A DNA stretch of 10,848 nucleotides from an uncultured Candidatus Saccharibacteria bacterium (GCA_903836325.1 CAILQE010000005.1:1-10848); one strand, 5' to 3'; shown: positions 1-7,608, counted from the first letter of the stretch. A program made the numbers and translations. Notes: a model not told the origin generated them from the sequence alone.

Positions 1-2280
1 ACTAACATTCGAATAGTTGATGTCAGCATTTACTTGAAGCGTAATATCTTGCTTGAGTTCTGGGTATTTAGACTTGGAAACATATGCTTTCTGATTTAAC
101 TTATTAACTAGATTTTCAATTCTAAGTTCGAATCCGCTTACGTAGTTTGGAAGTTTAAGTTCTCTAATAACATTAGCTCTGAATTCACCAATAATACCGA
201 TAAGCTTTCCTTCAACACAAATTCCAGCTGATCTATCCACGTCAAATAGTTTAGTCATTTCTATATATTCTTCCGTAAATTTAACTTGGGATAATGGTAT
301 AAGATCGTAAGTTATTCCCTTTAACAAATGATCTAAGTATTTAACTGACCTATAATATGCAGCGCCGGCTCGTGAGCTTTTTGATGCATAGACAAAAGCT
401 AGAGTGTTAAATTCGCTAGGAACTTTATTTGTTAGATTATCTTTAAGATGATATTTACCAAGTTCAAATAGTGCGAATTTTTCATATCCTGATTTTATAT
501 TTTGATGAACCTTAGAAAGCAAACTTGGTAAAACACTTAGTCTAAAGTATTCCAGTTCCGGACTTAGTGCATTAGATAATTTATATGCTTTCTTGCTGTC
601 TTGACCTGCAGATTTAAGAAGTTTTTCGGGAACAAAAGTATAAGTTAAAAGATCGTTAGCTCCAGCACTAATTAAGCTGTCACGAATTTGTTTACGTAAA
701 TCTAAGATCTGATTAGGGGTAACTCCAATTACTGGTGCAGTAAGTGGTTTATCAATAATATTTTGATAGCCATATAGTCTTCCTATTTCTTCAACAACGT
801 CTTCGGGTATTTCTATGTCTGTTCTAAAGAATGGCGCCTTAACACTTAAGCTCTCATTTCTATTCTTCCTTACTTCAAATTCTACGTTTTCAAGAAGGCC
901 TACAATTTCTCTAAGTTCTAATTTAGTTCCTAGTCTAGAGTTAATATATTCAAGATCTATTTCTACATTAGGATTGAGTGAGTTTCTTCTATTTACTTCA
1001 GCGCTTAGGTTATTTAGATCTACTACTTTAGAAGATATCTTTGCAGATGGAATATATTCCTTAATTAAATTAAGTGCATAATTAAGAGCTGCTAAATTTT
1101 GGAGCGGAGACTGACCCTTATTGAATCTACTAACTGCATCGGAAAATAGTCCTAGGCTCATTGAAGTTCTTCGGATTGAATACATATCGAAACTAGCAGA
1201 TTCTAGAATTATATTTTTAGTATTTTTATCTACCTCACTATTACCTCCACCCATGACTCCACCAATACCAACAGCTGCCCTGTCTGAGGCTATTAAAATT
1301 GCATCTTTATTAAGTGATACTGATTTGGAGTTAAGTAAGGTAATTTTTTCATTATTTTTAGGTTTTCTAACAATTAGTTTAGCTACGCCGTTAGACAGCT
1401 TTTTAACCTTGTCCCAGTCATAGGCATGCATAGGCTGAGCGGTCATGAGCATTACTAAGTTTGTTATATCCACTACGTTATTGATTGGTCTTACGCCAAG
1501 TTTAGTCAGTAGCACCTGAAGTTTTATTGGGCTAGGTTTAATTTCAATATTAGAAACTGACACAGCTACAAATCTAGAAACTAAATCTGGTACTTCATTA
1601 ACTATTTGAATACGATAATCATTGTTATTTTGTTTAGGAAGTTTGAAGTCTGTATACCATTTTGGAGATCTAAAAGGTTTATTAAATATTCCAGATATTT
1701 CTCTAGCTACGCCGATTTCACCAAAACAATCTGGACGATGTGTAAACATCTTATTTTCAATATCTACAATTACGTCATCTAATTCGAACTCATTCATAAA
1801 TAATGAACCGGCTTTTACATTTTCTAATTCAACAATTCCATGATGATCTTCGCTAATACCAAGCTCATTAGCACTTGCCAGCATTCCATGACTCTTTATT
1901 CCTAACATGCTTCTTACTTCTAACTTGAACTGTTCTTTATCGTAAGTTGAAGGAACAATTGAATTAGGCGGAAGATATACGGTCATTAGTCCAGCTTTGA
2001 CATTCGGAGCACCACAAACAACTTGAATATATCCATCTTTATTTCGTTCTACTTTAGTAGTTTTATTATCGTCAATAAGACAAAGATTCAAATGATCACT
2101 GCCTTCAATTTTTTCAGCAGAAACAACCTTAACAATTACTGCATCTTTATATACTTTAGATAAATCGAAAACACCTTCATCAACAGCACCTAATTGAAGG
2201 CCAATTTTATCTACGACTTCATTATTCTCAGGAAGTTTAAAACTAAGATATTTAGATACTTCTTTTAAACTGACTCTCAT
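1..2280 (-). CDS. pheT: Phenylalanyl-tRNA synthetase beta subunit, 3' end cut by window edge
   Basis: Beta subunit of the alpha2-beta2 PheRS, which charges tRNA-Phe in the cytoplasm and carries tRNA-binding and editing domains. The frame is open for 760 codons, from ATG at 2280-2278 to base 1, with no stop. Visible domains: an EMAP/OB-type tRNA-binding domain (about residues 47-152, with VVCGAPNV and SHGML); the B3/B4 region (THRPDC at 180-185, NNVVDITN near 267, GGVMGG near 335, SRFNKG near 383); B5 (about 437-513, ending in RTDIEIPEDVVEEIGRLYGY); a catalytic-like core; and the start of the anticodon-binding FDX-ACB domain (KYPELKQDI, from about 733). Family members are usually about 790-830 residues, so roughly the last 40-80 are missing. 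The ATG overlaps the HIT stop in TAATG, and a GGGAG site lies 7 bases upstream. No frameshift is seen. Family knowledge: this subunit is normally cotranscribed with pheS. Confidence 0.97.
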   Translation of the reverse strand, partial: MRVSLKEVSKYLSFKLPENNEVVDKIGLQLGAVDEGVFDLSKVYKDAVIVKVVSAEKIEGSDHLNLCLIDDNKTTKVERNKDGYIQVVCGAPNVKAGLMTVYLPPNSIVPSTYDKEQFKLEVRSMLGIKSHGMLASANELGISEDHHGIVELENVKAGSLFMNEFELDDVIVDIENKMFTHRPDCFGEIGVAREISGIFNKPFRSPKWYTDFKLPKQNNNDYRIQIVNEVPDLVSRFVAVSVSNIEIKPSPIKLQVLLTKLGVRPINNVVDITNLVMLMTAQPMHAYDWDKVKKLSNGVAKLIVRKPKNNEKITLLNSKSVSLNKDAILIASDRAAVGIGGVMGGGNSEVDKNTKNIILESASFDMYSIRRTSMSLGLFSDAVSRFNKGQSPLQNLAALNYALNLIKEYIPSAKISSKVVDLNNLSAEVNRRNSLNPNVEIDLEYINSRLGTKLELREIVGLLENVEFEVRKNRNESLSVKAPFFRTDIEIPEDVVEEIGRLYGYQNIIDKPLTAPVIGVTPNQILDLRKQIRDSLISAGANDLLTYTFVPEKLLKSAGQDSKKAYKLSNALSPELEYFRLSVLPSLLSKVHQNIKSGYEKFALFELGKYHLKDNLTNKVPSEFNTLAFVYASKSSRAGAAYYRSVKYLDHLLKGITYDLIPLSQVKFTEEYIEMTKLFDVDRSAGICVEGKLIGIIGEFRANVIRELKLPNYVSGFELRIENLVNKLNQKAYVSKSKYPELKQDITLQVNADINYSNVS

Positions 2281-2732
2281 TAGTTGTCTCCCTTTATTTT
2301 TGATTGTATTTCTATAAGTCTACTTTCATCCATTTTAGGTCCTTCCATTGTTGTAAGCCAACCACGATATTCTTCAGTAAATTCGGTATTTAGATTATCT
2401 ACTCCAAAATCTTCAGCTTTTTCTCCATATAGCGGGTAAAGTTTAATGTGAACATAAGGAACTCCCGTTCCTTCAACTACCATGGCTACCCTAGCTACAG
2501 ATAATGATTCTTCTAGCATCTTGGCAACTTTTTTAGAAGCTTCAAGTAAACCTATGTATTGGTCGTCTTTAATTTGGAAGATATTATCTCCTGGATTAGT
2601 TTTAGGAATAACTACAGTTAATCCTGGCGTATTAGGAAAAGGAGTTAAAAATGCTAGGTAGTTTTCATCTTCCCATACATCGTAGCTTGGAATTTCTTTT
2701 CTTATGATTTTATCGAAAATAGTATCAGACAT
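2280..2732 (-). CDS. HIT-family protein with degenerate His triad, inserted between pheS and pheT
   Basis: 150-residue HIT-fold protein. The N-terminus (DTIFDKIIRKEIPS, then VWEDE and VVIPKTNPGDN) is typical of HINT/Ap4A-hydrolase-like HIT proteins, which transfer or hydrolyse nucleoside monophosphates through a histidine-AMP intermediate. The catalytic H-x-H-x-H segment reads Y93-V-H95-I-K97. The middle histidine, the nucleophile in HINT1-type enzymes, is kept, and the two flanking histidines are Tyr and Lys. The usual GHT and K-x-H histidines near residues 38-46 are Leu and Asn, so H95 is the only histidine in the protein. It starts within the pheS stop (TAATG), with GGAG 8 bases before the ATG, and ends within the pheT start, so translational coupling with PheRS is likely. 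Inference: hydrolysis of phenylalanyl-AMP or Ap4A, or a non-catalytic nucleotide-binding role. The fold is well supported; the substrate is not. Confidence 0.88.
   Translation of the reverse strand: MSDTIFDKIIRKEIPSYDVWEDENYLAFLTPFPNTPGLTVVIPKTNPGDNIFQIKDDQYIGLLEASKKVAKMLEESLSVARVAMVVEGTGVPYVHIKLYPLYGEKAEDFGVDNLNTEFTEEYRGWLTTMEGPKMDESRLIEIQSKIKGDN
2288..2292 (-). promoter_or_regulatory. Shine-Dalgarno site for pheT
   Basis: GGGAG on the minus strand, within AAAGGGAG, lies 7 bases before the pheT ATG and inside the 3' end of the HIT gene. It fixes the pheT start at the TAATG overlap. Confidence 0.7.
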
Positions 2733-3784
2733 TAAAATTGCTCCAAAAATTCTAAATTACCAGTCATAAAGTGACGTATTTCGTCGATGCCGTATTTGAT
2801 CATAACAAGTCTATTAATTCCAACTCCCCAAGCAAAACCTGTATAAATAGCAGGATTTATTCCAGCTTGTTCTAACACATTAGGATGCACCATTCCGCAT
2901 CCAAGTAGTTCTATCCAGCCACTTCTAGAACAAACGCTACATCCTTTTTTATCGCAGAAAGGACAAGAAACGGCTAGTTCGAAAGAAGGTTCAGTAAACG
3001 GAAAGTAGAAAGGTTGAACTTTAAGTTCTATATCTTTTCCAAAGTATTTAGAAAACATAACTTTAAGAATATTAAGTAGATTAGCGACTGTAATATCTTT
3101 TCCAACATAGATTCCTTCAAGCTGATAGAAAGTGTGCTCGTGTCTTGCATCTACATCTTCGTTTCTGAATACTCGTCCAGGTATTACATAAGCTATTGGT
3201 TTTCCTTTTTCAAGTTCAGCTCGTTCGCTAACAAGTACACGGTGCTGCATAGTTGAAGTGTGAGCAGGTGCTATGAATGGTTTATTCTTCGAATCTTTTT
3301 CATGAGTTAAAAAAGTGTCCCAGTCGTCTCTTGCCGGATGACCTTCTGGAAAATTAAGACTAGAGAACATGTTGTAATCGTTATCTATTTCAGGAGATTC
3401 AATAGAGCTAAATCCTAGAGTTTTGAAGATATCTAAAAGTAAATCTATTTCTGCGGTAATTGGATTTTTTGATCCTTTTTCGGAGCTTAGTAGTTCAGGA
3501 AAATCTTTAAGAGAAATATTAAAGTCAGCTGGTGCAGTAACGTCAATTGGTTCTAAATCTACTCCAGCGTTATCTTCATTTGAAGCTTCAGTAAGTTCAT
3601 TTTTAAGATCGTTAAGTAATTTACCGTATGAAGCTTTGTGATCATTTGGTATAACTTTCATTTCGTCATAAAGGCTTTTTAGTTCGGTGCTTTTTAAGAT
3701 GTCTTTTTTATTTTTAAGTGTCGCTAGTTTTTCGAATAACTTAGCCCTTGTATCTGCAATTTGTTTTTCTAATTCTTTAATCAT
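2732..3784 (-). CDS. pheS: Phenylalanyl-tRNA synthetase alpha subunit
   Basis: Catalytic class II subunit of PheRS (Phe + ATP + tRNA-Phe), 350 residues, full length for the family. Residues 1-70 form the charged helical N-terminal arm that contacts tRNA. The aminoacylation core starts near 78 (IDVTAP). HPARDDWDTF is at 149-158, motif 2 is GRVFRNEDVDARHEHTFYQLEG at about 203-224, and motif 3 is GFAWGVGINRL at 316-326, with Asn where Glu is common (G-x-ERL). A four-cysteine knuckle, C274-x2-C277-x4-C282-x2-C285, precedes GWIELLGCGMVHP; it should bind zinc and, from memory, occurs in only a subset of bacterial PheS. First gene of the pheS-HIT-pheT operon. Its start lies 5-6 bases from the predicted transcription start, with no Shine-Dalgarno site. 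The stop overlaps the HIT start (TAATG). Confidence 0.98.
   Translation of the reverse strand: MIKELEKQIADTRAKLFEKLATLKNKKDILKSTELKSLYDEMKVIPNDHKASYGKLLNDLKNELTEASNEDNAGVDLEPIDVTAPADFNISLKDFPELLSSEKGSKNPITAEIDLLLDIFKTLGFSSIESPEIDNDYNMFSSLNFPEGHPARDDWDTFLTHEKDSKNKPFIAPAHTSTMQHRVLVSERAELEKGKPIAYVIPGRVFRNEDVDARHEHTFYQLEGIYVGKDITVANLLNILKVMFSKYFGKDIELKVQPFYFPFTEPSFELAVSCPFCDKKGCSVCSRSGWIELLGCGMVHPNVLEQAGINPAIYTGFAWGVGINRLVMIKYGIDEIRHFMTGNLEFLEQF
2741..2744 (-). promoter_or_regulatory. Shine-Dalgarno site for the HIT gene
   Basis: GGAG on the minus strand lies 8 bases before the HIT ATG, inside the end of pheS. Together with the TAATG overlap it supports both the chosen start and translational coupling. 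Confidence 0.65.
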
Positions 3785-3796
3785 AAACTTAAATAA

Positions 3797-3805
3797 ATTA
3801 TATCA
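3797..3805 (-). promoter_or_regulatory. Extended -10 promoter of the pheS-HIT-pheT operon
   Basis: On the minus strand the sequence is TGATATAAT, a perfect TGn-TATAAT extended -10. Transcription should start near 3789-3790, giving a leader of about 5-6 bases before the pheS ATG at 3784 and no room for a Shine-Dalgarno site. Its -35 position coincides with the yajQ -10 (3820-3825). No attenuator or T-box fits in the short leader. Confidence 0.72.
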
Positions 3806-3816
3806 GTAAAACTGTC

Positions 3817-3825
3817 TGTTATACT
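3817..3825 (+). promoter_or_regulatory. Extended -10 promoter of yajQ (leaderless)
   Basis: TGTTATACT is a TGn extended -10 box with TATACT at 3820-3825. Only seven bases (AGAAAAT) separate it from the yajQ ATG, so the expected start of transcription is at or next to the A of ATG. The -35 position, 17 bases upstream (3797-3802), has no TTGACA; it is occupied by the -10 box of the opposite pheS promoter. Confidence 0.7.
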
Positions 3826-3832
3826 AGAAAAT

Positions 3833-4327
3833 ATGCCTAACTTTTCATTTGATATTGTATCTGAGCTAAATATGTCGGAAATTAATAACGTTTTTGATCA
3901 AGCAAAACGTGAGATAGATAATAGATATGATTTTAAAAACACACCTGCAAGGCTTGACTGGCTTGAGGATAAAAAAGGTTTTAAAGTATTTGGTAGTGCG
4001 GATTTTCAAATCGAATCAATTATTGAAATTTTAAGAAAGAAAATTGCTACCCGCGGACTAGACCAAAAAATATTAGATATATCAAAAGAAAACACCACAT
4101 CTAATCTTGAAATGTCTAAAGAGATTCCCTTTGTTAGTGGACTAGATCAAGAAAAAGCTAAAGAAATATCTAAACTTATACGAGACAATAATTCTAAAGT
4201 TAAGAGTCAGATTCAAGGAGATGCCGTCAGAGTTAATAGCTCGTCTAAAGACGATCTTCAAACGGTTATGACGCTTATTAGGTCTTCTAGCCTAGATTAT
4301 CCTTTGCAGTTTACTAATTATAGATAA
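3833..4327 (+). CDS. yajQ: YajQ family nucleotide-binding protein (DUF520)
   Basis: 164 residues, the standard family length. Both halves match YajQ: the N-terminal SFDIVSELNMSEINNVFDQA and RYDFKN, then ILRKKIATRGLD, and the C-terminal EKAKEISKLIRDNNSKVKSQ, IQGDAVRV, DDLQTVM and the ending PLQFTNYR. Family knowledge: two ferredoxin-like/RNP-like domains. Homologues bind nucleic acid or nucleotides, and one Xanthomonas member was reported to bind cyclic di-GMP; the general role is unsettled. The ATG lies 7 bases after a TATACT -10 box with no ribosome-binding site, which predicts a leaderless mRNA. The gene diverges from pheS across 48 bases and is followed after 25 bases by the glycosidase gene, which may share its transcript. 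Confidence 0.96.
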   Translation: MPNFSFDIVSELNMSEINNVFDQAKREIDNRYDFKNTPARLDWLEDKKGFKVFGSADFQIESIIEILRKKIATRGLDQKILDISKENTTSNLEMSKEIPFVSGLDQEKAKEISKLIRDNNSKVKSQIQGDAVRVNSSSKDDLQTVMTLIRSSSLDYPLQFTNYR

Positions 4328-4352
4328 CTGTGAAACAATATAGATAATACTT

Positions 4353-5702
4353 ATGGTTGATAATCTTAAGACAAATTTTTTAGAACTAGAAACCGAAGCT
4401 AAAGATGTTCTAGACAAAAATAATAGAGGAAATTATACCTGCCCTAATATTCGTTTATATCCATATCAGTGGCTTTGGGATAGTTGTTTTATATCTATTG
4501 GATTAGCTCACTATGATATAGATAAAGCTAAACAAGAAATATTAAGTCTTTTTGAAGGCCAATGGGCTAATGGAATGATGCCAAACATTCTTATGTGGAA
4601 ACACAATAATGAGGGAGATAACTACAATACTTCCAATGAAAGAATATGGAGATCTTGGTTAAATCCAGCCTCACCAAATGAGCTAGGAACTAGCGGAATT
4701 ACACAGCCACCTTTAATAGCTGAGGCTGTGGTTAAAATAGGTGAAAAAATGAGTCCTAGCGAAAGACGAGACTGGTATAAACAGGTTTATCCTAAATTGC
4801 TTAAATATCATCAATGGATATTTGAGGAAAGAGATCCACACGGAGAAGGACTTGCTCTACTTATTCATCCTTGGGAATGCGGAATGGATAATACCGCACC
4901 ATGGATGCAGGAACTAAGTGAACACTCTCTTCCACTTTGGTTGAAAGCCTTAATGATACTTAGAATCGATATGCTTTTAGGCTTATTTAGAAGAGATACT
5001 CAAATCGTTAAAGGCAATCAACGTATCACAAACGTAGAAGCACTTTCTTTTTTTGCAGTACAAAGAAGACTTAGAAGAAAAAGATATAATTTCGATAAAA
5101 TTATTGATCACTCGCTATTTGCAATTGAAGATATAACTTTTAACTCTATTTTAATAAAAGCTAATAAGCACTTAAAAGAAATATCTAGAACTATCGATAA
5201 AAAATTACCCGAGGACTTAATAGAAAGAATGGGAATTAGTGAAAAAGCTCTAGAAGATCTTTGGGACGATTATGCGCAAGAATATTTCTCCAGAGATTTC
5301 GTTTCCCATAGATTGCTCAAAGAAAGCTCCATAGCCTCATTCATGCCTCTATATAGCGGATCAATATCTAAAGAAAAAGCTAAAATAATTGTAGATAATC
5401 TTTCTAATACTCACAGATACAAAACTCCCTATCCGGTACCAACCTCTCCAATAAGCTCAGATTGGTTTAATCCTCAAAGATACTGGCAAGGTCCAACTTG
5501 GATAAATACTAATTGGTTAATTATTGAAGGACTTAAGAATTACGGATTTGATAAAGAGGCTAATGAACTAAAGGAAAAAACCTTAAAGCTAGTAAATAAA
5601 TCTGGAATTTACGAATACTTCGACCCTCTAAACGGTACTCCGCTTGGATCTAATAATTTTTCTTGGACAGCAGCTTTAGCAATAGATTTAATTAATTCTT
5701 AA
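4353..5702 (+). CDS. GH63 / mannosylglycerate-hydrolase-like (alpha/alpha)6-barrel glycoside hydrolase
   Basis: 449 residues, no signal peptide or membrane segment, so probably cytoplasmic. The N-terminal region (residues 36-50, YPYQWLWDSCFISIG; GQWANGMMPN at 69-78) and the C-terminal region (WFNPQRYWQGPTWINTNWL at 371-389; EYFDP at 421-425; FSWTAALA at 436-443) match the catalytic barrel of GH63-related enzymes such as mannosylglycerate, glucosylglycerate and trehalase-like hydrolases. By family comparison the likely general acid is D179 in HPWECGMDN and the likely base is E421. The middle (about 205-325) is less conserved and very charged. The expected reaction is hydrolysis of an alpha-linked disaccharide or glycosyl-glycerate with inversion. 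No sugar transporter or kinase lies nearby to fix the substrate. The stop TAA overlaps the convergent rmuC stop by four bases. Only poor -10-like matches (TATAGA 4339-4344, GATAAT 4343-4348) precede the start, so cotranscription with yajQ is likely. Confidence 0.85.
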   Translation: MVDNLKTNFLELETEAKDVLDKNNRGNYTCPNIRLYPYQWLWDSCFISIGLAHYDIDKAKQEILSLFEGQWANGMMPNILMWKHNNEGDNYNTSNERIWRSWLNPASPNELGTSGITQPPLIAEAVVKIGEKMSPSERRDWYKQVYPKLLKYHQWIFEERDPHGEGLALLIHPWECGMDNTAPWMQELSEHSLPLWLKALMILRIDMLLGLFRRDTQIVKGNQRITNVEALSFFAVQRRLRRKRYNFDKIIDHSLFAIEDITFNSILIKANKHLKEISRTIDKKLPEDLIERMGISEKALEDLWDDYAQEYFSRDFVSHRLLKESSIASFMPLYSGSISKEKAKIIVDNLSNTHRYKTPYPVPTSPISSDWFNPQRYWQGPTWINTNWLIIEGLKNYGFDKEANELKEKTLKLVNKSGIYEYFDPLNGTPLGSNNFSWTAALAIDLINS

Positions 5703-6895
5703 GATTCTAATTCTTTGGTGCTTTTAGCAGAAAGTGTCTGAACTTTATTTAATTTTGATTCAATAGTTCTAGTTTTCTTAGTAGCTAAATCTAGCGTGCT
5801 GGTAGCTTGAACAAGTTTCTCCTTGGTCTTTACTAGTAGATCTTCAAACTTACCGAACTCACCTTTTATAGTTGTAAGTAATTCCCATACTTTTGAAGTT
5901 TGTTCTGCTATAGCTAGAGTTCTAAAACCAAGTTGATAACTATTTAATATTGCAGATATTGTGGTCGGTCCTGCAATGGTAACTCGGTAAGTGCTTTGAA
6001 GCATTTCAAATAATCCAGGAGTTCTAAGAATTTCAGCATACAAAGATTCTATCGGCACATATAGCACTGCAAAATCTGTAGTTCTTGGTGGTTTAATATA
6101 TTTTTCACTGATAGATTTAGCTTCGCTTTTAATTCTACTTATTAATGCTTTAAGGGTGGTCTCTATAGTTAGGATATCTCCCTTCTCACTGGCAGCGACA
6201 AGTCTCTGGTAATCTTCAAGCGGGAACTTAGCATCTATTGGTAGCAAAATATATCCATTCTTATTAGATTTATCTGGAAGTTTGATTGCATAATCTACCA
6301 CTTCATTAGAACTAGGATCTACCTTAACTTGTTTTTCATAATGATCTTTAATGAACACCTGCTCTAAAAGACTTTCAAGCTGGATTTCTCCCCATGTTCC
6401 TCGAGTTTTAACGTTAGTAAGTATTCGTTTGAAATCTCCAACATCAGTAGCTAGACCTTTCATTTCTCCTAGGCCTCTTTGCACTAGCTCTAATCTTTCA
6501 CTAACAAGTTTGAAGCTTTCGCCTAATCTTTTTTCTAGAGTAGATTGAAGTTTTTCGTCGACTGTAGATCTCATCTTTTCGAGTTTATCGTTATTATCTT
6601 TATTAATGTTATCTAGTTTATTTTCAACAGTTTTTCTAATTTGTTCTAGTTTTTGATCGTTTTTATCTCTTAGATCCTCTATTCTTTTGTCTATTGATTC
6701 CCTTGTTTGATTTAAGTTAGCAGATAGTTCTTGACGAAGGTCTTTAGCTACCTGATTTAGTTCTTTTCTAGAAATAGAAAATTCTTCACGCATAGGCACA
6801 GACAGATCAACTTGACCACCTTTTAAGATCTTCATCACAAGGAATCCTAGAATACCCAAATTAAATAGACTTACCAGCAAAACAAATATAAGCAT
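5699..6895 (-). CDS. rmuC: RmuC family DNA recombination protein
   Basis: 398 residues. One N-terminal membrane segment (about 2-22) is followed by a long coiled coil (about 38-150, rich in K, E, N and Q with repeated DKLEKMR-like heptads). The RmuC domain then runs from about 160 to 365: GTWGEIQLESLLEQVF at 166-181, VDYAIKLP at 200-207, LPIDAKFP at 218-225 (the D-x-K of a PD-(D/E)xK nuclease fold), FAVLYVPIESLYAEIL at 275-290, and IAGPTTISAILNSYQLGFRT at 307-326. A C-terminal helix follows. Family knowledge: E. coli RmuC limits inversions at short inverted repeats and is predicted to be a nuclease. Last gene of the minus-strand group, 24 bases after the L,D-transpeptidase stop. No Shine-Dalgarno site is seen. 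A TAGAAT hexamer six bases before the ATG could drive a leaderless transcript. Confidence 0.94.
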   Translation of the reverse strand: MLIFVLLVSLFNLGILGFLVMKILKGGQVDLSVPMREEFSISRKELNQVAKDLRQELSANLNQTRESIDKRIEDLRDKNDQKLEQIRKTVENKLDNINKDNNDKLEKMRSTVDEKLQSTLEKRLGESFKLVSERLELVQRGLGEMKGLATDVGDFKRILTNVKTRGTWGEIQLESLLEQVFIKDHYEKQVKVDPSSNEVVDYAIKLPDKSNKNGYILLPIDAKFPLEDYQRLVAASEKGDILTIETTLKALISRIKSEAKSISEKYIKPPRTTDFAVLYVPIESLYAEILRTPGLFEMLQSTYRVTIAGPTTISAILNSYQLGFRTLAIAEQTSKVWELLTTIKGEFGKFEDLLVKTKEKLVQATSTLDLATKKTRTIESKLNKVQTLSAKSTKELES

Positions 6896-6901
6896 ATTAG
6901 T

Positions 6902-6907
6902 ATTCTA
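6902..6907 (-). promoter_or_regulatory. Possible leaderless promoter of rmuC
   Basis: TAGAAT on the minus strand ends six bases before the rmuC ATG, the same spacing as the yajQ promoter. There is no TGn extension and no clear -35, so this is weak. Cotranscription with the upstream L,D-transpeptidase gene is an alternative. Confidence 0.3.
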
Positions 6908-6919
6908 AACTATTAAGCT

Positions 6920-7594
6920 CTAGTTAACTATGTTAATTTGAGTTCCAATAGGAGCCCAGTTGTATACCCAGGCAACCGCATCCAAAGGTAATTCCACACA
7001 GCCATGAGATGCATTTTTTGAGTCAGGACTGACGTTCCCGAATTCATCTGGACTTCGCCAGGTAGCATCATGAAAACCATATTGACCATATTGATTACTC
7101 AGAAATGGCATCCAGTAGCTAACTGGATCATCCCATGATCCTGTGCTATCCGACCCCTTCAATGTCGTATTAGTGATCTTGCTGTATATATGAAATGTAC
7201 CTGTTGGAGTTAAATCTGCTTCCAGAAAGCTCATACCCGTAATTACAGGCGATGTATATACCTGATTAGTTAAATTACAGGCCCATAGTTTTCTATTACT
7301 TATACTTACTATTAAGAGCTTTTCTAAAGTATTTGATGAACATTCTGTTTTAGAGGCCGTTATTGTATTAGATTTTTCCGACTTGGCAATACCTGAACTG
7401 GGTGCTGATTTAGATTTAGTAATAACTGTGCTAATACTCTTCTGTGAGCTTGATAAATTTTGAGTTACTGCATAGCCATAATGAGCATAAAGATAGATAC
7501 CTAAAATTGCTACCAACAATATTAGTAGTCTTTTCTTAGATTTTTTCTTTTTTTTAGGAGTTATTTTGACTCCTCTATAATTGTTTCTGTTCAT
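6920..7594 (-). CDS. Membrane-anchored L,D-transpeptidase (YkuD domain)
   Basis: 224 residues. A very basic cytoplasmic tail (KKKKKSKKR at 14-22) precedes one membrane segment (about 23-43), then a Ser/Thr/Lys-rich linker (44-85) and a YkuD catalytic domain (about 92-222). The domain shows TPTGTFHIYSK at 129-139, GFHD with H175, and the signature SHGCVELPL at 196-204, with catalytic C199 and H197. Two other cysteines, C85 and C106, could form a disulfide outside the cell. Family knowledge: these enzymes make 3-3 peptidoglycan cross-links or attach proteins to meso-diaminopimelate, so the host very probably has peptidoglycan. It is the only gene here ending in TAG. It lies 60 bases downstream of the CDP-alcohol phosphatidyltransferase gene and has its own possible TATAAT box. 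Confidence 0.94.
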   Translation of the reverse strand: MNRNNYRGVKITPKKKKKSKKRLLILLVAILGIYLYAHYGYAVTQNLSSSQKSISTVITKSKSAPSSGIAKSEKSNTITASKTECSSNTLEKLLIVSISNRKLWACNLTNQVYTSPVITGMSFLEADLTPTGTFHIYSKITNTTLKGSDSTGSWDDPVSYWMPFLSNQYGQYGFHDATWRSPDEFGNVSPDSKNASHGCVELPLDAVAWVYNWAPIGTQINIVN

Positions 7595-7608
7595 TATTTT
7601 ACAATCAA

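Noticed and set aside
815..1843. Three plus-strand open frames (815-1081, 1121-1423, 1622-1843)
   Set aside because: They lie antisense to pheT, whose translation is continuous and family-like throughout; the plus-strand products are low-complexity Ser/Leu-rich shadows.
3423..3641. Plus-strand 72-codon open frame inside pheS
   Set aside because: Antisense shadow of conserved pheS sequence, with no start signals.
3785..3832. T-box riboswitch or attenuator upstream of pheS
   Set aside because: The whole gap is 48 bases and the predicted leader is about 6 bases, far too short for either.
5698..5705. TCTTAAGA as a transcription terminator
   Set aside because: The perfect stem is only four base pairs with no loop and no T-run; it cannot form a stable intrinsic terminator.
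6351..6548. Plus-strand 65-codon open frame inside rmuC
   Set aside because: Antisense shadow of the RmuC domain and coiled coil.
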